DNA of 64,000 bases from Rhodococcus marinonascens NBRC 14363 (GTDB lineage Bacteria > Actinomycetota > Actinomycetes > Mycobacteriales > Mycobacteriaceae): assembly GCF_001894885.1 (NCBI RefSeq), contig NZ_BCXB01000011.1, positions 1-64,000 on the forward strand, given 5' to 3'. A program made the position numbers and the translations under genes. Each line of letters begins with the position of its first letter. The stretch's first letter is position 1. Positions 40,855 through 50,007 of the stretch are shown here, piece after piece. The notes under the pieces were generated by a model. That model searched no databases and was not told the origin of the DNA. It was given only the letters and a program-made list of their open reading frames with translations.

Positions 40855-42314
40855 TAACCCACCGCCCCTTCCATCTGCAGTTCGATCAGGCGGTTCAGTT
40901 CCAGGGCATACTCCATCGGGAGTTCCTTGGCGATCGGCTCGACGAATCCGCGCACGACCGTGGCCATGGCTTCGTCTTCGGTGAGACCACGGCTCATCAG
41001 GTAGAACAACTGATCGTCGCTCACCTTCGAGACGGTGGCCTCATGGCCCATGGTCACGTCGTCTTCGCGGATGTCGACGTAGGGGTAGGTGTCCGAGCGG
41101 CTGATCTGATCGACCAGCAGGGCATCACACTTGACCGTCGACTTGGAGCCGTGGGCACCCTTGTTGACCTGGACGAGTCCGCGATAGGACGCCCGCCCAC
41201 CGCCACGCGCCACCGACTTGCTGATGATGGTGGACGACGTGTGGGGCGCGAGGTGCAGCATCTTGGCACCGGTGTCCTGGTGCTGACCCTCACCGGCGAA
41301 TGCCACGGAGAGGACCTCGCCACGGGCGTGTTCACCCATCATCCAGACTGCCGGATACTTCATGGTGACCTTGGACCCGATGTTGCCGTCGATCCACTCC
41401 ATGGATCCACCGGCCTCCACCTTGGTGCGCTTGGTCACCAGGTTGTACACGTTGTTCGACCAGTTCTGGATGGTCGTGTAGCGGCAGTGGCCGCCCTTCT
41501 TCACAATGATCTCGACGACCGCGGAGTGCAGGGAGTCCGACTTGTAGATCGGTGCCGTGCAGCCCTCGACGTAATGCACCGAGGCGCCTTCGTCGACGAT
41601 GATCAGCGTGCGCTCGAACTGGCCCATGTTCTCCGTGTTGATACGGAAGTACGCCTGCAGCGGGATGTCGACGTGCACGCCCGGCGGAACGTAGATGAAG
41701 GAGCCACCCGACCACACAGCGGTATTCAGCGCCGAGAACTTGTTGTCGCCGGCCGGGATGACCGAGCCGAAATACTCCTGGAACAGTTCGGGATGCTTCT
41801 TCAGGCCGGTGTCGGTGTCCAGGAAGATGACGCCCTGCAACTCGAGGTCCTCACGGATCGAGTGGTAGACCACCTCCGACTCGTACTGAGCCGCGACACC
41901 GGAGACGAGGCGCTGCTTCTCTGCTTCCGGGATGCCCAGCCTGTCGTACGTGTTCTTGATGTCCTCGGGCAGGTCTTCCCAGCTCTCGGCCTGCTTCTCG
42001 CTCGAGCGCACGAAATACTTGATGTTGTCGAAGTGGATGCCCTCGAGGTTCGAGCCCCAGTTGGGCATCGGCTTCTTGTCGAACGTCTTCAGCGCGCGCA
42101 GCCGAATGTCGAGCATCCAGTCCGGTTCGCTCTTCTTCGCCGAGATGTCGCGTACGACGTCTTCGGACAGACCTCGCTGGGCACTGGCCCCGGCCACGTC
42201 GGAATCGGACCAGCCGTACCCGTAATGCCCGAGCGACGCGATGGTCTCTTCCTGCGTGAGCGGTTCGGCGGTGGCCGACGCAGTGGATGTCACCTGGTCT
42301 GATGTGACTGTCAT
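40854..42314 (-). CDS. sufB: SufB, scaffold subunit of SufBCD
   Basis: Main cluster scaffold, 486 residues from the ATG at 42314 (AAGGAG 6 bp upstream). Conserved blocks are [60 protein letters not shown] with a conserved Cys, [20 protein letters not shown] and [20 protein letters not shown]. The coding frame is continuous, so unlike M. tuberculosis SufB (Rv1461) there is no intein. An open frame to 42449 is an artefactual extension. Second gene of the operon after sufR. Confidence 0.96.
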   Translation of the reverse strand: MTVTSDQVTSTASATAEPLTQEETIASLGHYGYGWSDSDVAGASAQRGLSEDVVRDISAKKSEPDWMLDIRLRALKTFDKKPMPNWGSNLEGIHFDNIKYFVRSSEKQAESWEDLPEDIKNTYDRLGIPEAEKQRLVSGVAAQYESEVVYHSIREDLELQGVIFLDTDTGLKKHPELFQEYFGSVIPAGDNKFSALNTAVWSGGSFIYVPPGVHVDIPLQAYFRINTENMGQFERTLIIVDEGASVHYVEGCTAPIYKSDSLHSAVVEIIVKKGGHCRYTTIQNWSNNVYNLVTKRTKVEAGGSMEWIDGNIGSKVTMKYPAVWMMGEHARGEVLSVAFAGEGQHQDTGAKMLHLAPHTSSTIISKSVARGGGRASYRGLVQVNKGAHGSKSTVKCDALLVDQISRSDTYPYVDIREDDVTMGHEATVSKVSDDQLFYLMSRGLTEDEAMATVVRGFVEPIAKELPMEYALELNRLIELQMEGAVG

Positions 42315-42403
42315 GCGAACTCCTTCCGGAGTCTTGTTTACGAGACCGGCGAGGGCTGGTCGCCGGTAGTTTCTGTCGGAAAAGCGGGCTGTCGAGTGCG
42401 GTG

Positions 42404-43153
42404 CTACTTCGGGCTGGCGGGCGGGACGAGTGGAACGTGGGTGGTGCATGCGCAGTCACCATTTGCGATGGTCGCGAGCCTCTGGACGTGGGTACCGAGC
42501 AACTGGGCAAATGCTTCCTGCTCGGCATCACACAGTTCTGGGAATTCCTCGGCCACGTGCGAGACCGGGCAGTGGTGCTGGCAGATCTGCACACCGTTAC
42601 CGACCCGGCGAGTCGACGCCGCGAATCCGGCGGTAGAGAATGCCCCGGCGATGGCATCGGCGGTGGCTTCGAGACCTTCTGCACCCTGGTCAGCTGCCGG
42701 GGTCACGTCTCCGATGATGGCCTGGACACGGCGCCTGGCGAAGTCGGTGATCGCAGCGTCTCCCCCAACCTCCCGAAGTTGGCGCATGGCGGCACCAGCG
42801 AGGTCGTCATAGGCGTGACCGAGCCTGCCGCGACCCTTCGCCGTGATCTGGAAGTACTTGGCGGGTCGTCCGCGTCCGCGATGGCGCGTACCGGATGCGG
42901 AAACCTCGCGCGCTTCGCCCGATTCGAGCAGTGCGTCGAGATGGCGTCGCACACCCGCGGCGCTCAGGCCCAGCCTCGTTCCGATCTCCGATGCGGTGAT
43001 GGGGCCCTCCTCGAGGAGGAGTTTCACCACAGCCGCACGCGTGCGGCCTTCATGGCCGCCCGCAACGGCTGACGCAACTCCGACAGTGCCAGTAGAAGAA
43101 GGCGCGTGAACTGCGCTTTCTTTCCCTGTACGTCGTGTCGCTTCCGTTTTCAC
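42404..43153 (-). CDS. sufR: SufR, Fe-S cluster-binding repressor of the SUF operon
   Basis: The 249-residue regulator has a winged helix ([20 protein letters not shown] then [28 protein letters not shown]) and C-terminal cysteines that would hold a [4Fe-4S] cluster ([32 protein letters not shown]). SufR represses the operon when clusters are abundant. It is the first gene of sufR-B-D-C-S-U-T and divergent from mptB. GTG start at 43153. Rv1460-like. Confidence 0.93.
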   Translation of the reverse strand: MKTEATRRTGKESAVHAPSSTGTVGVASAVAGGHEGRTRAAVVKLLLEEGPITASEIGTRLGLSAAGVRRHLDALLESGEAREVSASGTRHRGRGRPAKYFQITAKGRGRLGHAYDDLAGAAMRQLREVGGDAAITDFARRRVQAIIGDVTPAADQGAEGLEATADAIAGAFSTAGFAASTRRVGNGVQICQHHCPVSHVAEEFPELCDAEQEAFAQLLGTHVQRLATIANGDCACTTHVPLVPPASPK

Positions 43154-43161
43154 AACACCAG

Positions 43162-43182
43162 TGTGACGGAATTCCGATCACA
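43162..43182. promoter_or_regulatory. Palindrome before sufR, candidate SufR operator
   Basis: TGTGACGGAATTCCGATCACA has arms TGTGA/TCACA around GGAATTCC, 9 bp before the sufR start. A second, overlapping short repeat ACACCAGTGT lies at 43156-43165. Autoregulation by SufR is the simplest reading; a CRP-type site is the alternative. Confidence 0.5.
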
Positions 43183-43292
43183 GGTCCACTAAGGCTGCCC
43201 TGCCTTGAATCTGTGACCGCGCACCGGGAGAGCGAGACGAGTCGGAATACTGGCCGAACCGGGAGTGTTCGCTGCACCGCTACGCTGCCTGT

Positions 43293-45077
43293 GTGCCGCA
43301 GACCCCCGAGAATACGGAGCCGACCCGCGCGGAGCCGACCCTGACGGCTCGCGCTTCCCTTCGGCATCCGGCCGAGTTGGTCCGGAGGATCCTGGGCATC
43401 CACGGTCGGTCTCCGCGCCCTTCGGTGGCAGCGGCGTTGCACGGCGACGAGGCGGAAACCGCAGGTCTCGACACTCAGGAAACCGCGCAACTACGTGGCA
43501 TCCGACGATTCGGTGCCACCGGCGCGATCCTGATGGCGGTGGGTGCCCTGGGAGCAGGCGCCCAACCCGTGTTACAGAACCCCGTCCAAGGGCTGCGCGT
43601 CCTCGGCCTGCTCTCCCGGATCCCCAGCTCCGCCTTGACGCTCACCATGACTGGCACCGTGATGATCGTGCTCGCGTGGTTGTTGCTCGGACGGTTCGCC
43701 ATCGGCAGCCTCCGGGCCGGGGCCGTGCGTCGCCTCAACCGTTCCCAACTCGACCGCACTTTGCTTCTGTGGATCATCCCGCTGTCGGTCGCGCCGCCGA
43801 TGTTCAGCAAGGACGTGTACTCGTATCTCGCCCAGAGCGAGATCGCGGCCCGCGGATTGGACCCCTACCAGATCGGCCCGGCGGGGGCCCTCGGCCTCGA
43901 CCATGTCCTGACTCGCACCGTGCCCACGATCTGGCACGACACTCCCGCGCCGTATGGTCCGCTGTTCCTGTGGATGGGGCAAGGAATCAGCTCCCTGACC
44001 GGCAACAATATCGTCGCGGGTATCTTCTTGCACCGGCTTCTCGCCCTCGCCGGTGTGGCCCTGATCGTCTGGGCGCTGCCGCGACTGGCCAAGCGCTGCG
44101 GGGTTGCGGAGGTCAGTGCCCTCTGGCTCGGAGCTGCCAATCCGCTACTCCTGTTCCACCTCGTCGCCGGAATTCACAACGAGGCGCTGATGCTCGGCCT
44201 GATGCTGGCCGGCATCGAACTGGCGCTGCGGTCCATCGAGCGGTCCGATCCCATCCGCGGACAGTCGCTGCTTCTACTACTGTCCGGCGCGGCGCTCGTC
44301 GCGCTGTCATCGACGATCAAGATTCCCTCACTGCTGGCATTGGGCTTCGTCGGAATGGCGCTGGCCAGAAGGTGGGGTGGTACACCGAAATCGGTGCTCA
44401 CGGCTGCTGCCCTGCTCGGCGGGGTGGCGCTGGTAGTCACGATTTTCATCAGTACGGCCAGCGGCCTCGGCATGGGGTGGGTACACACGCTCGGCACGGC
44501 GAACGCGGTTCGCAGTTGGATGTCCATTCCCACACTCCTCGGGCTGGGCACCGGACTGGCCGGCGTCCTTCTGGGCCTCGGCGACCACACGACCGCGGTG
44601 CTGAGCCTGACGCGACCGATCGCGGCGGTCGCTGCGGCATTCATCACAATGCGCATGCTCGTTGCCGTGCTGGTCGGCCGCATTCACGCGGTCGGGGCAC
44701 TCGGGCTGTCCCTCGGGGCCGTCGTTCTACTCTTCCCCGTGGTGCAACCCTGGTATCTGCTGTGGGCCGTTCTCCCGCTCGCCGCCTGGGCGACAGCGCC
44801 CGCTTTTCGTATCCCCGCCATCGTCTTCTCGTCGATCGTCAGCGTGATCCTCATGCCGAACGGAAGCGAGTACCAGCCCTTCGTCATCGTGCAGGCCGCC
44901 ATCGCCACCATCTTCACGGCGGGGACCTTGATCGTGATCACCCGTAACAACCTCCCGTGGCGAGTCGGTTCGATACACCCGACACACCCGACGATCGGCT
45001 CGGATCGAACCCCGATCGACCTCGAAACGGAAAGCCAGGGCAGCGGTCAGGTCACACCAGGCCAAGGCATACGCTGA
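43293..45077 (+). CDS. mptB: Alpha-(1->6)-mannopyranosyltransferase MptB
   Basis: A polyprenyl-phosphomannose-dependent GT-C transferase of 594 residues that builds the alpha-1,6 mannan core of lipomannan-type glycolipids. A cytosolic start of about 75 residues precedes many membrane helices. The acidic motif after the first extracellular segment is PPMFSKDVYSYLAQSEIAAR, followed by GLDPYQIGPAGALG and HDTPAPYGPLFLWMG. Location next to sufR, divergent, matches Rv1459c. GTG start at 43293. It is followed in 6 bp by an ABC exporter ATPase gene. Confidence 0.9.
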   Translation: MPQTPENTEPTRAEPTLTARASLRHPAELVRRILGIHGRSPRPSVAAALHGDEAETAGLDTQETAQLRGIRRFGATGAILMAVGALGAGAQPVLQNPVQGLRVLGLLSRIPSSALTLTMTGTVMIVLAWLLLGRFAIGSLRAGAVRRLNRSQLDRTLLLWIIPLSVAPPMFSKDVYSYLAQSEIAARGLDPYQIGPAGALGLDHVLTRTVPTIWHDTPAPYGPLFLWMGQGISSLTGNNIVAGIFLHRLLALAGVALIVWALPRLAKRCGVAEVSALWLGAANPLLLFHLVAGIHNEALMLGLMLAGIELALRSIERSDPIRGQSLLLLLSGAALVALSSTIKIPSLLALGFVGMALARRWGGTPKSVLTAAALLGGVALVVTIFISTASGLGMGWVHTLGTANAVRSWMSIPTLLGLGTGLAGVLLGLGDHTTAVLSLTRPIAAVAAAFITMRMLVAVLVGRIHAVGALGLSLGAVVLLFPVVQPWYLLWAVLPLAAWATAPAFRIPAIVFSSIVSVILMPNGSEYQPFVIVQAAIATIFTAGTLIVITRNNLPWRVGSIHPTHPTIGSDRTPIDLETESQGSGQVTPGQGIR

Positions 45078-45083
45078 TTCCTC

Positions 45084-46028
45084 GTGACCTCGCGAATGCC
45101 CCGATCGGCGCAACCTGCTGTTCGCCTGGAAAGTGTGGTGAAGACCTTCGACGGTGTGAGGGCGGTCGATGGACTCGATCTCAACGTCGAGCAGGCACAG
45201 GTCGTGGCATTGCTGGGACCGAACGGCGCAGGTAAGACCACCACCGTCGAAATGTGTGAGGGTTTCGTCCGCCCGGACAGCGGCAGCGTACGTGTCCTCG
45301 GACTCGATCCCGTGGCGGAGGCGGACGCGGTGCGCGCCCGCATCGGCGTGATGCTCCAAGGTGGTGGCGCCTACCCGGGTTCACGGGCCGGCGAGATGCT
45401 CGACCTCGTCGCCGCCTACTCGGCAGACCCACTCGACCCGAACTGGCTGTTGCGAAGTCTCGGACTCGAGGACGCACGTCGCACCCCCTACCGGCGACTG
45501 TCCGGCGGTCAGCAGCAACGCTTGTCGCTGGCGTGCGCTCTGGTCGGCCGACCAGAGTTGGTATTCCTCGACGAACCCACCGCAGGTCTCGATGCCCAGG
45601 CCCGACTGCTGGTGTGGGAACTGATCGACGCGCTGCGCCGGGACGGCGTCAGTGTGCTGCTCACGACACATCTGATGGACGAGGCCGAGGAACTCGCCGA
45701 CCAACTGGTCATCATCGACCACGGGTCGATCGTCGCGTCCGGTACACCCGCCGAGGTCACCAGGAGAGGGGCTGAAGGTCAACTACGACTCGTCGCGCCC
45801 GCTGACCTGGACATCGAACCTCTCGAGAGAATGCTGCCCGACCGTTTCCGGGTGAGAGTACCCACACCCGGCACCTACCTCGTCGAAGGCCCGATCGATC
45901 CAAAAGTTGTGGCGGCAGTCGCGGCGTGGTGCGCCGACCTGGACGCCTTGATCTGCGATATTCGTGTGGACCAGCGCAGCCTCGAGGATGTCTTCCTCGA
46001 ACTCACCGGCCGAGAACTCAGAGGATGA
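45084..46028 (+). CDS. ABC exporter ATP-binding protein (Rv1458c-like)
   Basis: The 314-residue ATPase of the drug/lipid exporter (DrrA-like) group has Walker A LLGPNGAGKTTTVEMCEGFV, signature RLSGGQQQRLSLACAL, Walker B LVFLDEPTAGLDAQARLL and the H-loop VLLTTHLMDEAEELADQ. A C-terminal DUF4162-type extension follows. GTG start at 45084, 6 bp after mptB; permease gene 7 bp downstream. Co-transcription suggests an envelope-related substrate, which is not known. Confidence 0.93.
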   Translation: MTSRMPRSAQPAVRLESVVKTFDGVRAVDGLDLNVEQAQVVALLGPNGAGKTTTVEMCEGFVRPDSGSVRVLGLDPVAEADAVRARIGVMLQGGGAYPGSRAGEMLDLVAAYSADPLDPNWLLRSLGLEDARRTPYRRLSGGQQQRLSLACALVGRPELVFLDEPTAGLDAQARLLVWELIDALRRDGVSVLLTTHLMDEAEELADQLVIIDHGSIVASGTPAEVTRRGAEGQLRLVAPADLDIEPLERMLPDRFRVRVPTPGTYLVEGPIDPKVVAAVAAWCADLDALICDIRVDQRSLEDVFLELTGRELRG

Positions 46029-46035
46029 CAACGAA

Positions 46036-46830
46036 ATGAGCACCAGCGGCCGTCTGGCGACGAATCGTTTCGCTCCAGGCACGTTCACACCCGACCCGCG
46101 CCCGAGCGGAGCCGCCGCAATGTTGCAGGCGCAAACCGGGCTTGAACTGAAACTGCTACTGCGCAACGGCGAACAGCTGTTGCTGACCATGTTCATACCG
46201 ATCACGCTGCTGATCGGACTGTGCCTGCTCCCCATCGGCGACCTCGGAACATCGCGGGTCGACACGGTCGTTCCGGCGGTGATGATGGTGGCCGTCATGT
46301 CGACGGCCTTCACCGGTCAGGCCATCGCAGTCGGCTTCGACCGTAGGTACGGCGCCCTCAAACGACTCGGTGCCACTCCCCTGCCGACGTGGGGCATCAT
46401 CGCTGGAAAGAGTGCCGCCGTCGTCATCGTCGTCGCATTTCAATCGGTGCTTCTGGGATCGATAGGGCTGGCACTCGGATGGCGGCCGAGCCTGTTCGGG
46501 CTGGCTCTGGGTGCCATGATGATCGCGCTGGGTACCGTGGCGTTCGCGGCGATGGGGTTGCTACTCGGTGGAACATTGCGGGCGGAAATCGTTCTCGCCC
46601 TGGCAAATATCTTGTGGTTCGTGATGGTGGGTGTCGGCAGTGTGGTGTTCGTCACCGGCGACATCCCCTGGCTTCTCCACACCGGCGCCCGGTTGATTCC
46701 GTCAGGCGCTTTGGCTCACGCACTCGACGCCGCGCTCCTTGGGTCGGTCGACGTGCTCAGTGTCGTGGTTCTGGTGGTCTGGGGCTCCGTCACAGGAGTC
46801 TTGGCCTCGAAGATGTTCCGATTCACTTAA
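46036..46830 (+). CDS. ABC-2 type exporter permease (Rv1457c-like)
   Basis: This 264-residue permease has six predicted membrane segments, including LLLTMFIPITLLIGLCLLPI, VVPAVMMVAVMSTAFTGQAI, GLALGAMMIALGTVAFAAMG and DVLSVVVLVVWGSVTGVLAS. The amphipathic VGFDRRYGALKRLGATPLPT after helix 2 is typical of ABC-2 proteins. It partners the preceding ATPase. The ATG at 46036 is chosen over 45964, which would overlap the ATPase gene. A TnpB remnant begins right after its stop. Confidence 0.92.
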   Translation: MSTSGRLATNRFAPGTFTPDPRPSGAAAMLQAQTGLELKLLLRNGEQLLLTMFIPITLLIGLCLLPIGDLGTSRVDTVVPAVMMVAVMSTAFTGQAIAVGFDRRYGALKRLGATPLPTWGIIAGKSAAVVIVVAFQSVLLGSIGLALGWRPSLFGLALGAMMIALGTVAFAAMGLLLGGTLRAEIVLALANILWFVMVGVGSVVFVTGDIPWLLHTGARLIPSGALAHALDAALLGSVDVLSVVVLVVWGSVTGVLASKMFRFT

Positions 46831-46835
46831 CGGTT

Positions 46836-46856
46836 CCCCACGGCTGAAGCCGGGGG
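46836..46856. repeat. IS200/IS605-type end sequence, copy 1
   Basis: CCCCACGGCTGAAGCCGGGG is a hairpin-forming palindrome at the distal (3') end of the TnpB remnant. A second copy with one changed position lies at 47403-47423. In intact elements this region is the right end and the guide-RNA scaffold. Confidence 0.75.
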
Positions 46857-46865
46857 ATTTCAAGC

Positions 46866-47372
46866 TCAGACCGCACACACAATCAACCCGGGGGAAGGCC
46901 GCACATGTCTGACGTCGTCAACACAAGTGTGGCCCCGTTCTGCCACAGCCAGGATCACCCTGTACTCGAGGGACGGCAAAGCCTTCTTCCGAGCTTTGAA
47001 CGCAGGACGCCTGCGGCCTTTCACAGTGAAGGAGTGGCCGAGGGCCTGCCCGTAAGTACGCAACACCTGTTGTTGGGCGACCGGGGAACCATCGCGGCGC
47101 CATGTGTTCCTGCCGCGGGCGGCGGTGAGCAGTTTGCACAGCTTCGCGAACGTCGGCTTCCGGCCGGACTTGTGTTGGTGGACCGCTTCGTTCCACAGAA
47201 ACCTGCAACGATGCCCTTCAACCTGCAGTGCGCTCTCGGCTCGCGCACCAGGGCGCAACCGGCAGGTTTAGCGCACCCCCTCGGTCACAGTGCGGAACTC
47301 TACCGCACCGCGCTCACCATTATCATCAACTCCCACAAAAGATTTCACCACAAATGGAGGTTCCGAAAACAT
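46866..47372 (-). pseudogene. tnpB: TnpB (IS605 OrfB) remnant lacking its RuvC core
   Basis: From the ATG at 47372 the frame reads MFSEPPFVVKSFVGVDDNGE, hits an in-frame TAA (47268-47270), and continues in the same frame as TCRLRPGARAESALQVEGHR, CRFLWNEAVHQHKSGRKPTF and FKARKKALPSLEYR, typical of the TnpB N-terminus. It then passes directly to a tail resembling the last residues of TnpB (ILAVAERGHTCVDDVRHVRP). All catalytic RuvC residues and the zinc finger are missing. Full TnpB is about 370-450 residues; about 168 codons remain. Non-functional as a nuclease. Confidence 0.75.
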
Positions 47373-47402
47373 GCCCCGAGAAACGTGTAGCCGCCCTTGC
47401 CT

Positions 47403-47423
47403 CCCCACGGCTGAAGCCCGGGG
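47403..47423. repeat. IS200/IS605-type end sequence, copy 2
   Basis: CCCCACGGCTGAAGCCCGGGG repeats the 46836-46856 sequence in the same orientation, upstream of the tnpB remnant, and ends 18 bp before the start of the next gene. Confidence 0.75.
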
Positions 47424-47441
47424 CTTCACGGGCGGCATTCG

Positions 47442-48986
47442 GTGAAGGCGGCCATCGCAGGCGGACGCGCACGGTCCGTCACAGGCGTCCTCGGAATACT
47501 CCTGGCGTTGCTCGTGTACAGCGCCCTCCCAGCTGGTGCGGCACCACACTGGGGCCCGTCCGCATCACCGAACCCGCATCTCGGGCCCGTCGGAACATCC
47601 ACGATGCACGGCGACGCGGGATCGTCCGACACGACGCCGCTTCCCGGCCCCGGTACCGGGCCGCTCGAACTGTCCGCATATCCGTTGGTATCGGCATGCC
47701 CCACGATCCTGCAGGGTTCCGACTTACTCATCGTCGCGTTGTGCACCTCCGTGGTGGGCAGGGTTCCCACCGTCCATCTGATCGATCCTGCGGCGCCCGC
47801 CGTCCCCTTCGGCGGCTCCCTCGCCCAGTTGAAGCTCGCGAAAGGCAGTTTGCTGGGTGGGGTATATGCGTACCTCGACAACGAGAACCGTCTGGTCGTG
47901 GTGGACGGAAACCAGCAGTTGCTGCGTGTAGGACACAAACAGGATCGTCCTGAAGACCCCTGGCAGCTGGTCGTCGAGTCGTCAATTGATCTCTCGGGCA
48001 TCATTCCTGCAGGTGACAACGTCACCGGACTGACACCGGACTGGGAGGGCAACGTCTGGTTCGCCACCGGCGGCGGTGTCGTCGGGGCAGTGGACACCGC
48101 GGGCGTCCCCCACACCTTTGCGCTTCCGGCGGGCGAGCAGGTCCAGAACAGCATCTCCACATCCCCCGCGGGTATGTCGGTCGCATCGACACACGCCCTG
48201 TACCAATTCTCGTTCGATGACGGCAACGTCGACCAGGATTGGCGACAGGAGTACGACCGCGGCACAGCTAGGAAGCCTGGGCAACTCAGCTGGGGAACCG
48301 GTTCCACGCCGACGTACTTCGGCCCGTCGACGGGCAGCGACTTCGTCGCGATCGTCGACAACGCCGACCCGCAGGTCAATCTCCAGGTGTTCCGCGCCGA
48401 TACCGGCGCCGAGATCTGCAAGATCCCCGTGCTCGACAGCCCCGGTGGCAGCGAGAACTCACCCATCGGCATCGGCAACTCGGTGTTCGTCGCCGGAACC
48501 TACGGATACCCATACCCCGCCGTCCCGGGCGGAGCGGGACCGGCCGTGCCGACGAACGCCCCTTTCACTGGCGGCCTGACCCGCGTCGACATCGACCCGG
48601 TCGGCTGCCATCAAGTGTGGGGCAACAACATCCGCAGCGCCGCGGTGCCCCATCTGTCGACGGGTGACGGTTTGCTGTACACCGTGATCCGCGAGGGCTT
48701 CGACGTCACGACACCGCTGGACGGCTTCGCGTTCGCGGCAATCGATCCTGTCGACGGATCGGTGAAGCACACCAAAGCACTCCCCGGCACCATCGTCAAC
48801 GACACCTTGCAGATGTCCGGCCTCGTCACCGAGGCCGGCGACTTCTGGCAGGGGACCGTAACCGGTATTCTGCGCCTTCGCGCTGACGATCACCCCGGCC
48901 AGGGGAGTTCGGGTAGCGGGAGTTCGGGTAGCGGGAGTTCGGGTAGCGGAGGTTCGGGTAGCGGAGGTTCAGGTAGCGGAGGGTGA
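47442..48986 (+). CDS. Secreted beta-propeller-like protein with Gly-Ser tail
   Basis: The 514-residue exported protein has a signal peptide (TGVLGILLALLVYSALPAGA). Its body contains strand-rich repeats such as LTPDWEGNVWFATGGGVVGA, SWGTGSTPTYFGPSTGSDFV and FAFAAIDPVDGSVKHTKALP, suggesting a propeller of the PQQ/SMP-30 kind. The last 28 residues are Gly/Ser repeats. No catalytic motif is recognised. The GTG at 47442 lies 18 bp beyond an IS605-type end, so its promoter region may have been replaced by that element. Function unknown. Confidence 0.8.
   Translation: MKAAIAGGRARSVTGVLGILLALLVYSALPAGAAPHWGPSASPNPHLGPVGTSTMHGDAGSSDTTPLPGPGTGPLELSAYPLVSACPTILQGSDLLIVALCTSVVGRVPTVHLIDPAAPAVPFGGSLAQLKLAKGSLLGGVYAYLDNENRLVVVDGNQQLLRVGHKQDRPEDPWQLVVESSIDLSGIIPAGDNVTGLTPDWEGNVWFATGGGVVGAVDTAGVPHTFALPAGEQVQNSISTSPAGMSVASTHALYQFSFDDGNVDQDWRQEYDRGTARKPGQLSWGTGSTPTYFGPSTGSDFVAIVDNADPQVNLQVFRADTGAEICKIPVLDSPGGSENSPIGIGNSVFVAGTYGYPYPAVPGGAGPAVPTNAPFTGGLTRVDIDPVGCHQVWGNNIRSAAVPHLSTGDGLLYTVIREGFDVTTPLDGFAFAAIDPVDGSVKHTKALPGTIVNDTLQMSGLVTEAGDFWQGTVTGILRLRADDHPGQGSSGSGSSGSGSSGSGGSGSGGSGSGG
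48903..48977 (+). repeat. Five in-frame 15-bp tandem repeats at the 3' end of a secreted-protein gene
   Basis: Units of GGGAGTTCGGGTAGC (three copies) and GGAGGTTCGGGTAGC variants (two) encode Gly-Ser-Ser-Gly-Ser or Gly-Gly-Ser-Gly-Ser just before the stop. Length polymorphism is likely. Confidence 0.9.
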
Positions 48987-49044
48987 CATTGTCGCCACCG
49001 GCCCAACGACGCACTGTAGTTGACGGCCCTCTAACATCTACGTC

Positions 49045-50007
49045 GTGCTGTATCGAGGGTTCCTGAGCGTGGTAGACCGTCTGCCCCTTCCATCGCTGAC
49101 CACGCAGCGTGTCATCGCGTTCGCGGTAATACTCACGCAAGGTGGGATCGCCGTCACCGGAGCCGTCGTGAGGGTGACGGCGTCCGGTCTCGGCTGTCCC
49201 ACCTGGCCGCAGTGCTTCCCCGGAAGCTTCGTACCGGTCGGGCACGGCGAGGTCGCGGTGATTCATCAGGCGGTCGAGTTCGGGAACCGCTTGCTGACGT
49301 TCGTCGTCGTCGCGGCCGCCGCCCTGATCGTTCTGGCGGTCACCCGCGCGCGCCGCAGGAATGAAGTCCTCGTCTACGCGTGGATGATGCCCCTCGGCAC
49401 CGTCATGCAGGCCGTCATCGGCGGAATCACGGTCCTGACCGGCCTGCTCTGGTGGACGGTCGCGGTGCATCTACTCGCCTCGATGGCGATGGTGTGGCTG
49501 GCGACAGTGATGTACGCGAAGATCTGCGAACCGGACGACGCGCAAGCGGTCGACGTGATCCGAGGTCCACTGAGGTGGCTTACTGCCCTGTCCGGCGTCG
49601 CACTGGCCGGCGTGCTTGTGGCCGGGACGCTCGTGACGGGTGCTGGACCACACGCGGGGGACAAGAGCGTCGACCGAGTCGTTCCCCGTCTCCAAATCGA
49701 GGTCGTCACGCTCGTCCACCTTCACGCACAGCTACTGGTGGGCTACCTGGCACTACTGATCGGCCTGTGCTTCGGCTTGTACGCCGTCGGGACCACTCGC
49801 GCGGTGAAGATACGTGTGCAGGTCCTTATCGGACTGGTGGTGGCGCAGGCACTGATCGGAATCGTCCAGTTCTTCACGGGCGTTCCCTCGGTTCTCGTGG
49901 CCTTCCACGTGGCGGGGGCCGGGTTGTGCACAGCGGCAACCGCCGCGGTATGGGCTGCGGGACGCACTCGGAAGCACGTCACGCAACCCGACACCGCGAG
50001 GGTCTAG
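49045..50007 (+). CDS. ctaA: Heme A synthase (CtaA/COX15)
   Basis: Membrane enzyme oxidising heme O to heme A for cytochrome aa3. The 320-residue product has eight predicted helices and the conserved segments GGIAVTGAVVRVTASGLGCP with TWPQCFPGSF, HQAVEFGNRLLTFVVV (heme His), HLLASMAMVWLATV, and VTLVHLHAQLLVGYLALLIG. A Cys pair lies on the first extracytoplasmic loop (GLGCPTWPQC). GTG at 49045. The stop overlaps the end of the convergent small gene. Confidence 0.92.
   Translation: MLYRGFLSVVDRLPLPSLTTQRVIAFAVILTQGGIAVTGAVVRVTASGLGCPTWPQCFPGSFVPVGHGEVAVIHQAVEFGNRLLTFVVVAAAALIVLAVTRARRRNEVLVYAWMMPLGTVMQAVIGGITVLTGLLWWTVAVHLLASMAMVWLATVMYAKICEPDDAQAVDVIRGPLRWLTALSGVALAGVLVAGTLVTGAGPHAGDKSVDRVVPRLQIEVVTLVHLHAQLLVGYLALLIGLCFGLYAVGTTRAVKIRVQVLIGLVVAQALIGIVQFFTGVPSVLVAFHVAGAGLCTAATAAVWAAGRTRKHVTQPDTARV

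Noticed and set aside
42315-42449. N-terminal extension of sufB to 42449
   Set aside because: The ATG at 42314 has a good ribosome site and matches the family start; the extension is Arg-rich and unlike SufB.
43265-44947. 560-codon plus-strand frame overlapping mptB
   Set aside because: Out-of-frame shadow; its translation is Arg/Pro-rich and lacks helices, while the mptB frame gives a clear GT-C membrane protein.
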